DNA of 14,544 bases from Conidiobolus incongruus B7586 (Eukaryota; Entomophthoromycota; Entomophthoromycetes; Entomophthorales; Conidiobolaceae): positions 1 to 14,544 of the forward strand of contig JNEM01011811.1 of assembly GCA_000697335.1 (NCBI GenBank), read 5' to 3'. Position 1 is the stretch's first letter. Every line of letters begins with the position of its first letter. Below, one piece after another: positions 1 to 6,931 of the stretch. Both the position numbers and the translations under genes were made by a program. The notes under the pieces were generated by a model, which was not told the origin of the DNA, ran no database searches, and was given only the letters and a program-made list of their open reading frames with translations.

Positions 1-1
1 G

Positions 2-1339
2 TGTACTGCTCGTCCTCCTTGGCAAACTATGTCTCTCCGTACTGCCACTTTCAAGGATAACTGCACTCCTATCAATGTAGATCTTCATGATATTTTGTAT
101 GTTGACAAGGAAAGAGAAGTCGTTTGCGTTGAACCAATGGTTGATATGGGTCAACTCAGTCGTTATCTCTTACCTCTTGGTTACCAATTGGCTGTTTCTG
201 TTGAAATGGATGATCTTACTGTTGGTGGACTTATCAATGGTGTTGGTATTCAAACCAACTCTCATATCTATGGTTGCTTGACTGATACCGTCTCTTCCTA
301 CGAAATTGTCTTATCCGATGGAAGCGTTGTTAAGGCTACTCGCGAAGAAAATGCTGATTTATTCTACGGTATCCCCTGGAGTCACGGTACCCTCGGTTTC
401 TTGGTCAGTGTCGAACTCAAGATTATTCCCTGTAAGCCCTACATGCACCTTAAGTATGTTCCTTGCTATTCTTCTACTGAACTCCAAGCTAATATGGAAC
501 GCCTCACTCAAGAAAAGGAACCCAATCAATTCATTGAAGTTACTATTTTCAGCAAGGAAACTTCCGTCATTATGCTCGGTAACTTCAGTGACCTTCCCTC
601 TGATTTAGGTAATGCTAAGTACAACCCCATTGGTTATTTCTGGAAGCCTTGGTTCTACAAGCACGTTGAAACTTTCTTGACCAATGGCGAAGGTGAAGAA
701 TATATGCCTCTTCGTCACTACATCCATCGTCACACTCGCAGTATGTTCTGGGAATTGGGTGATTTGATTCCTTTCGGTAACCATCCTATCTACCGTTATC
801 TCTTCGGCTGGTTAGGTGCCCCCAAGGTCTCCATTGTCAAGCTTTTCACTAACACTCCCGAAATCCGTCGCAAGACTGTATACAATCACGTCGTTCAAGA
901 TATTATGATCCCCATCACTAAGATGAAGGAAGCTATCGAACTCTTTGATGAACAATTTGCCGTCTATCCCTTGTTGGTCTACCCCGTCAGAATGTTCGAA
1001 CGTCCCAAGGAATACAAGGGTCTTACTTTCCCTCTTCCCAACCCCTCCGATGAAACTAACCCTCCCAGTCAAATGTACTTCGATCTTGGTGCCTATGGTG
1101 TTCCCCCTGCCGTCCGTCAAGGTAAGCCTTGGGATGCCAGAAAGAGTATTCGTGCTCTTGAAAAGTTCACCAGAGATGTCAAGGGTTACCAAATGTTGTA
1201 TGCTGATATTTTCATGGATCGTGACGAATTTGAACAAATGTTTGACCACGAGGGTTACCGTGAATTGAGACACAAGTACAAGGCCGTTGGTGCTTTCCCT
1301 GAAGTCTGGGACAAGGTCAAGCCTCAATACTCTCGTTAA
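2..1339 (+). CDS. DHCR24: Delta(24)-sterol reductase (DHCR24/seladin-1/DWF1 family), 5' end outside the window
   Basis: FAD-dependent oxidoreductase that reduces the C24 double bond of the sterol side chain (desmosterol to cholesterol in animals; DWF1 in plants), normally ER-anchored. The frame is open from base 2, and the codons before the ATG at 29 already read CTARPPWQT, matching the family's CTxRPxW segment. So the ATG at 29 is internal, and about 90 N-terminal residues, including the membrane anchor, lie off the window. The 445 residues present cover the FAD-binding PCMH-type domain (EMDDLTVGGLINGVGI, SHIYG, then IPWSHGTLGFLVSVELKIIP) and the C-terminal part (KPWFYKHVE, YMPLRHYIHRHTRSMFWE, IPFGNHPIYRYLFGW, HVVQDIMIP, YQMLYADI, FPEVWDKV). 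Length and order agree with human DHCR24 (516 aa). No intron interrupts these 1338 bp. Codons favour AAG and C-ending forms, unlike the downstream genes, suggesting high expression. Family assignment is near certain from remembered sequences. Substrate (desmosterol or a methylated sterol) is not decided. Confidence 0.94.
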   Translation, partial: CTARPPWQTMSLRTATFKDNCTPINVDLHDILYVDKEREVVCVEPMVDMGQLSRYLLPLGYQLAVSVEMDDLTVGGLINGVGIQTNSHIYGCLTDTVSSYEIVLSDGSVVKATREENADLFYGIPWSHGTLGFLVSVELKIIPCKPYMHLKYVPCYSSTELQANMERLTQEKEPNQFIEVTIFSKETSVIMLGNFSDLPSDLGNAKYNPIGYFWKPWFYKHVETFLTNGEGEEYMPLRHYIHRHTRSMFWELGDLIPFGNHPIYRYLFGWLGAPKVSIVKLFTNTPEIRRKTVYNHVVQDIMIPITKMKEAIELFDEQFAVYPLLVYPVRMFERPKEYKGLTFPLPNPSDETNPPSQMYFDLGAYGVPPAVRQGKPWDARKSIRALEKFTRDVKGYQMLYADIFMDRDEFEQMFDHEGYRELRHKYKAVGAFPEVWDKVKPQYSR

Positions 1340-1899
1340 TATCATTAAATCACATTATTAATTAATTTAACACTATCTTTTACTTACTTAACTTTTTGAA
1401 TATATTTTTTAATCAATTTTCAAATACTAATTCAGATATCTTTAGCTTTTTTAAACTGTTTTCGGCTGAATATAAAATAATTTTGTAATTTATTTTTTAG
1501 TTCCTATTTGAAAAATTTCAGATACATATTATTACTATTTTCAACCTAAAGTGACCAAAACAAACAGACTTTTACAGATTAAATTCAAAATAAAAAGTTT
1601 TTTAATATTATATTAAAATATACAATTTTTATGAGAACATGGTCGCTTCTCATACTGTTTAATTATACCAGAATTAATAATTAATCTGACGACACTATTA
1701 TGAAAAGTTGCTTATATTTCGTTGGAAAATCATATATATAACCTTAGAGTAAAAACAAATACAAATCATTAAATTACAGAACATTAGTTAAATAGGTATT
1801 TAAATATTGTTAAAGTTACTATGTGAAAATAATTTTTAGAGTGATTATTTCTAATATGTAACAATTTTAATCTAATATTTTGTCACAAATCTTATTATT
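1340..1899. other. 3' flank of DHCR24, no gene seen
   Basis: AT-rich sequence after the TAA stop. It should contain the 3' UTR and polyadenylation site of the sterol reductase. The first AATAAA hexamer is at 1589-1594, about 250 nt after the stop, which is far for a compact fungal 3' UTR, so the real site may use another signal. An 8-bp perfect hairpin lies at 1630-1654. No coding potential, tRNA or rRNA was recognised on either strand. Confidence 0.5.
1630..1654. repeat. Perfect 8-bp inverted repeat with 9-nt spacer
   Basis: TATGAGAA (1630-1637) pairs with TTCTCATA (1647-1654) around a relatively G+C-rich loop. It stands out because the surrounding DNA is almost entirely A and T and this stem contains G-C pairs. 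No protein or RNA family is recognised. It could be a hairpin in the distal 3' UTR of DHCR24 or simply chance. Confidence 0.45.
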
Positions 1900-2121
1900 T
1901 TTATACTACATTAAATAATTATAATAAGCTAATTAATATTAGTATATTATCCAATGGATTGTCTATTTTATTTTTCAAATGTAATATTATTTTCAATTTT
2001 AAAATTACAAAACCATAAATATTACCTTGAATTTGAAATAATGGGAAATTTTTTAATTTCTGATTTTTCAAACATATTATTAGTTTGAAATAAATAAATA
2101 TATACAAAGTTAATAGGAAAT

Positions 2122-2142
2122 TATATATATATATATATATAT
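2122..2142. repeat. (TA)n microsatellite
   Basis: Uninterrupted alternating TA run of 21 nt inside the AT-rich block. Probably length-variable between strains. Confidence 0.85.
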
Positions 2143-2884
2143 TAGTTTTTTTGATTAAAAAATTAACTTTTTAAAATTGGTTGTTTAATTTAATCATACT
2201 TAAACCAAATAGTAATCATCAAAAGTTTTTTATTTTGGTATTAGTAAAACTTAACTATAAACCCTTTAAAATTATTTAAAATTTATAAGCAGCTTTTAAT
2301 AATAAAGTATTATTTAAATTAACAATTTATTACTAGGTAAATTACTTTAAAGTTAAGAGAGAAACTATTTAAAACCTGTTAAAATCTAGAAAATTAACTT
2401 TAACTATTATTTTTTCAATTGTAAATAGAGTAAAAAAATATATTAAAAAGTATTTTTTTATTTTAATTAAAAAATTATCTAAGTACTTTAATATTAGTTT
2501 TACAAGTATTTTATATATTTTAAAGTTTAAACTAAAATTAATAAATAAAAATATAAAATAAATACCTTATAATTTAATTAAAGCTTAAAAAAAGTTAGAG
2601 TAGTTATTATTAAATAAAACCTATTAAAATATTACTAGAAGCTTAAACTTTTACAGTAAATAATTATAATTGATGAATCTTAAATCTTTATATATAATCT
2701 TTTATTAAAACACAAATCAAGATGTTAGATTAAGTTAAATTAACTTTTTCTATAAATCCCTTTAAATAAACATTTTGTTAATAAATAAATATTAATTATT
2801 ATAATAAATTATAATAGTATATGCTATTTTTATTTAGTTCCTAAAAAAAATCAATTAATAATAAATTATATATTGTTTTTTTAA

Positions 2885-3325
2885 ATAAAAGTATTTTTAA
2901 TTAGTGTTCTTAATATAATTTGAGAAAACTTATTATTTTACATAATAATTATAAAATACATAAATTTAAAATTGTAAAAAACTTTCTAATTAAAAATAAC
3001 TAGAAAAAACTACTACATCTAGTATATTCTTTTGATTATAACTTATATAATTATAATTGCTTTAAGCAATTAAAAAACTAGCTTACAAGAAAGAAAATTT
3101 CTACAAGAAAATTTAATTGGTTTGTAAAACATCAAATTTTAATCTTTAATAAAAAGAACTGTTTTTTAAGTGTTAGAAGTTTGTTAAAAATATAGCAAAA
3201 AGTTATTAATAATAATTAAACTATTAAATTTATATTATATATTTATTTTTATATATTATATATTCAAATGTTTATTTATTTTTAATCACAAAAAATTCCC
3301 ATTATTAAAAATACAGAGTAATAAT
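2885..3325 (+). repeat. Diverged dispersed repeat, copy A (inverted partner at the right end)
   Basis: Reverse-complementing 14095-14510 and laying it alongside this segment gives collinear similarity over roughly 430 bp with a few small gaps. The best gap-free part is 3036-3118, matching 14363-14281 at 74 of 83 positions. Further shared blocks include a 'CAAATTTTAATCTTTAATAAA' word near 3131-3152 and 'ACAAAAAATTCCCATTAT' near 3287-3305. Similarity fades after about 3325. On the left side it seems to continue weakly towards 2850, where copy B leaves the window. No terminal repeats, target duplications or coding motifs can be seen, so the element class is unknown. Confidence 0.75.
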
Positions 3326-5559
3326 ATTTTTGTTCTAGGTATAATATCAAAAACAATCATTAAATTGTATTAGATATATCATTTTATCCACCAATATATA
3401 TAATTTAAAAATTTTATCTAATATAAAATAGTAGAATTTTCATTATTTAATTGATTATCTTCAATAAATTTTAAAGCTGTCATATACACATCAAAAATTA
3501 AATACTATCTATTATAAAACTATGAAACTGTATTTGCATCATACTTCTAAATGATATGAATATGTTGTGACATTTATTATATATTGAGATAATATTAATA
3601 GATATTTTCTAAAAAATAAATACATTGTAAATCAATTACTTTTTTCAAGTTTTATTTTTAAATCATAATATGTTACTAAATCAGTGAAAATTGTTCTATT
3701 CTTTTAATTATATAACTTATTATAAATTGATTAGCAACTCCTGATAAAAGTATTATTTATATACAGATATTATAAATAAACTTTTTTAAATTATGGATTC
3801 TAATTACTCATTTCTTAAAAATATATACCATTTTAATTAAATCTTATATATTATTTTCAGCCTATTGAATATTTTGTATTAAAATAAGTAATATTTAATT
3901 TGATATTGTATAGAGTAATCAAAGAAAATTAACTACATTTATTTTTTATAACAACAGTATGTTTTATATAACACTAATATTAAAGCTATCTTAAGGTGAA
4001 AAATTAGTGATTCATTTAATTCAAGTTTCACATTATAATGATTCAAAATTTGTATATTTCGTTAATTTTGATTATTTTTTTTTAAATAATTCGTGGTTAT
4101 GATAATATCTGAATAAATATAAAATATTTTTAGTTTTACATAGTGATAGGTAATTCAATAATATGAGTATGTATTTGAGCAGTTCTTTATATGTTATTTC
4201 ATAATATTATTGTTTAATGAATCAAACTCTAAATAAATGTATCAGAATGCTTATATTTTAATATTAAGTATAAATTCAGTTTAATATATGTATAAGTAGC
4301 ATAATTCAACTCTTTGGATATTTTATTAAAAAAGCTATCCTCTGATAAAATGTGTAGCAATTAAATTCAATTACTATTATTTGTCTATTAGAATAATTCC
4401 TATTTTTATAGACGCTATTATTATAGAACTATAAATTAACAAATATATATAATGAAATTTCTGTTTTATCAATGTTTCACATAGATAGTGAATAACTGAA
4501 AAACTGGAATACATGTTGTAAAATTGAAATAACTTAAATTATCTAACCCTGATTCGTCAACCTTAATATAGATCAAAAAATTTTATTATATTTTTACAAC
4601 ATTGTGCATTAACTGAGTCAATTTTCTTCAATATCGAAGGATATATATCTATTTCAATTCTTAAATATTGGTGAAAACTAAATAACTCAAAAACTGATCA
4701 AATAAATTATAGTTAAATATTAGCCTCTATATTAAAATAACCAGTTTATTGTTAAAACAGTTCAATATTTAGATCTGCATTCTTCTAGTGCTAAATGTTG
4801 TTTCAGTCAATTTAATATTTGATCAAACATTCAAAATAAAAGAATGATTCAAGAAATATTTGCAGATATATATTCTTTTAATAGATATGATGAATTTCTA
4901 TCTTTAAGTATAGTTATAGTACTTTACATGGTTTAGCCATTGACTATATATGACATTATATTACATAATATTTCATAACCAATTTTATCATCAAAATATT
5001 CCATTTATTATCTTTTACAAAAATTATATTTAGAAATTTATAGATTATATTTGGGAAAACATAACTATCAAATAACTAAATATATCACAGATAAAATCAG
5101 TAATTAAAACATTATGGAATTTATTCTAGATTTATTTAAATAATTTGAAAATATCCTTACATTTGTAATAATAACAATAAATGATAATATAATTGAGTGA
5201 GATTTAAGTAGTGTTGAATGAGATGATTCGAGTTCAAAGCTTGTAAAATAAAAAAGCCAAAAGATTATATAGATATTTGATAACTCAAATCTGATTGTAA
5301 TTCTGCTTATCACAATATTTGCACGAGCTCTTGCTTAAAACCATTCCTTTAATTTGATATTTTGAAAATATATATTCTAATAGTTTTATGTTTATTCAAT
5401 TATAAAGAACCTTTTTAGATCAATAATGCTTGAGACTGAGCAATTTATTTTTTACAAGTCATTAGGTTCAAAGTTATTGGATTTTTTTTTCTTGGAATAA
5501 TAATTCTAACAATCTCAATGCGAATTAATCTTATCTCTTTAGTCTCAGATTTATGATTA
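3326..5559. other. AT-rich intergenic DNA, nothing recognised
   Basis: About 2.2 kb, somewhat less AT-extreme than the preceding block. I looked for coding exons of the short-intron type seen in the NAA25 gene, for tRNA T-loops, snoRNA C/D boxes and spliceosomal RNA signatures, and found none that held up. The one longer open frame (5104-5313, minus strand, 69 codons) is hydrophobic, low-complexity and has no homologous motif. A tRNA or ncRNA of unusual sequence cannot be excluded by eye. Confidence 0.5.
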
Positions 5560-5880
5560 AACAAAATGTATACAAACTCTAAATTATCAGTTTACTTCGC
5601 CTCTGATTTTAGTTATTTCATCACACAAGGTTATGAGAACATCGAGTGAGTAATCACATTCTAATTCTCTAGAGCTGAAGACGAATACACATAGTTGACA
5701 TAAAGAATTCACTATAGCTCAATTTATATTAACATCTTCTTTGGTTACATATAATAACCATTGTCAGGGGAATCACCATTTGATTTTTAGCAAATGACGT
5801 CGATTTGTGAAAGGCAATTGTATTTTTTTAGGTCATACAGACCTAAGTGAGTCACCTTAGCTGACATAAATTTAGCACTC
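5560..5880. other. G+C-richer island inside the intergenic desert
   Basis: Hand counts give 22 of 60 G+C at 5641-5700 and 23 of 60 at 5761-5820, against 4-6 of 60 in the AT-rich block at 1900-3340. The segment contains short palindromic elements: a hairpin at 5828-5846, TGAGTCA at 5848-5854 and TGACGTC at 5795-5801. Both strands show only short open frames of about 30 codons (one begins MSAKFMSAK on the minus strand near 5884), without a recognisable family and without convincing splice sites linking them. Candidates are a regulatory region, an unannotated non-coding RNA, or a decayed gene. The sequence alone does not choose between them. Confidence 0.4.
5828..5854. promoter_or_regulatory. 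Hairpin followed by a TGAGTCA (bZIP-type) site
   Basis: TTAGGTC (5828-5834) and GACCTAA (5840-5846) form a perfect 7-bp stem with a 5-nt loop. TGAGTCA, the palindromic half-site pair recognised by AP-1/Gcn4-class bZIP factors, follows at 5848-5854. The nearest gene start is over 1 kb away (6932), far for a fungal promoter, so a regulatory role for the chloride transporter is only a possibility. Confidence 0.25.
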
Positions 5881-6931
5881 ATTTTGTTAATTTTCTACTT
5901 TTTAATTTTAATAGTAATTTTGAATACAGGTTATTAAAATGTATTCAAATAAAAGATTTGATTTATATGGATAAATTGATGATCTGATTTGAATATTCAT
6001 AAAAATATGATATTAGTAATAGTACATCAATGAAAGGATAGTAATGTTAAGGTTAATAAACTGCATCGTTTGAAATTGTTTAAATTTTTAACTGAATATA
6101 ATATTATTAAAATCAAGTTGAACTCATATTATAGATTTAAGCTTACAATATATAATTATTAAGTTTATATGAAAAATTTCTCTTAGGGTTTTAAATTTTT
6201 GATTGAATAATAAGTTTGAGTGGGTGGATGTATAATTAAGAGTAGATAGGTGGTTTAACGAAGAATCATTTAATATACTTGTATTACCTGAATGAAATCA
6301 TTACTATAAGTTGTGAATATTCAATTTAACCCTTAAAATCAAATTATATCAGTTGGAAAGAATCATTATTCAATATTCGCTTTGTCCCAGTTTATTTGTT
6401 AAATTTATAAACTTCTAATTAAGATGAATAGAAGGAAAAGAGAAGGTTTAAAAATTAATAATAAATTGAATAGAGTCCAATAGTATTCACTTCTCCTTAA
6501 TTATTCTAATTGACTAATATTGCAGCTAATCCAAATGCAATTTGAATTGATTAAATGTTTATTTAACTCCAAACTGTTTAACTCCAATTCAAATCAAATT
6601 GGTTACATATTCCAATTCAACCAGTCCCATAATCATCCTTTTACCCATTTATCACATCTGGCAGAATCTATATATCACAAGGGTAATCATTCCTTATATG
6701 ATATAAAACTCAACTTCTCCTTATTAAATCAAGTTACATATTATCCTATATTCATATAAATACCCATCTATTCAATTTGGGATTTTTTTTCATCAACTTT
6801 AAGTAAAATTTGATTATTATATTAAAATTAATATTCTCTAATTGAATAGAAATAAAATTTATTAGTGATATATCTAATAAAATATTAGTGTCGAATTTTG
6901 TATTATATTGGTAGTTATTTAGTTAATATTG
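5881..6931. other. Upstream region of the chloride transporter gene
   Basis: No gene recognised. Two short direct repeats are visible: TTTAACTCCAA at 6562-6572 and again at 6577-6587, and an approximate 22-nt repeat at 6078-6098 and 6188-6210 differing by one inserted base and two transitions. Pyrimidine-rich and CCAAT-like words (around 6584 and 6612) accumulate between 6560 and 6760, as expected for a promoter region. The open frame at 6520-6759 is low-complexity and probably spurious. An in-frame TAG at 6920-6922 closes the reading frame just before the transporter ATG. Confidence 0.45.
6755..6762 (+). promoter_or_regulatory. Possible TATA element of the CLC gene
   Basis: TATAAATA lies 170 nt upstream of the ATG at 6932, followed by a T8 tract (6783-6790) and A/T-rich leader. 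In DNA this AT-rich the match has little weight by itself. Position and the short G+C-containing surroundings are the only support. Confidence 0.22.

Larger units (their letters stand above)
1900..3340. other. Extremely AT-rich non-coding block, at least partly a repeat relic
   Basis: Hand counts of single 60-nt lines give only 4-6 G+C (for example 2521-2580 and 2461-2520). All six frames are closed at short intervals. The longest open stretch (1919-2107, minus strand) is low-complexity I/L/K/N and is not credible as a gene. The 3' part (about 2885-3325) is homologous to the right-hand flank of the window, so at least this portion is dispersed repeat DNA rather than unique spacer. The rest, 1900-2880, may belong to the same element, since the other copy runs off the window before this can be tested. 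Confidence 0.6.

Noticed and set aside
29-31. ATG at 29 as the true start of the sterol reductase
   Set aside because: Conserved family residues continue upstream to the window edge in the same frame, so the real start is outside the window.
812-1345. 177-codon open frame on the minus strand
   Set aside because: Lies entirely antisense to the well-conserved DHCR24 coding sequence and has no recognisable motif; its openness follows from the strong codon bias of the sense strand.
1919-2107. 62-codon minus-strand open frame in the AT-rich block
   Set aside because: I/L/K/N-rich translation expected from AT-rich DNA; no family motif, no splice partners.
4543-4552. CTAACCCT word resembling a telomerase RNA template, plus a single TTAGGGTT at 6184
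   Set aside because: Single short matches, too short for a full template and no tandem array; no supporting pseudoknot or flanking structure could be seen.
4885-4895. RTGATGA C-box-like word, possible snoRNA
   Set aside because: No CTGA D box at a suitable distance and no terminal stem.
5104-5313. 69-codon hydrophobic minus-strand open frame
   Set aside because: Looks like a membrane protein only because AT-rich codons encode I, L, F, S and N; no continuation across plausible introns and no known motif.
5788-5884. 32-codon minus-strand frame (MSAKFMSAK...) in the G+C-richer island as a first exon
   Set aside because: Protein-like composition, but no good donor site, no following exon and no family match; kept only as part of the island observation.
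6520-6759. 79-codon plus-strand frame upstream of the CLC gene
   Set aside because: Low-complexity N/S/Q/L sequence, not starting with ATG, in the likely promoter region; no homologue recognised.
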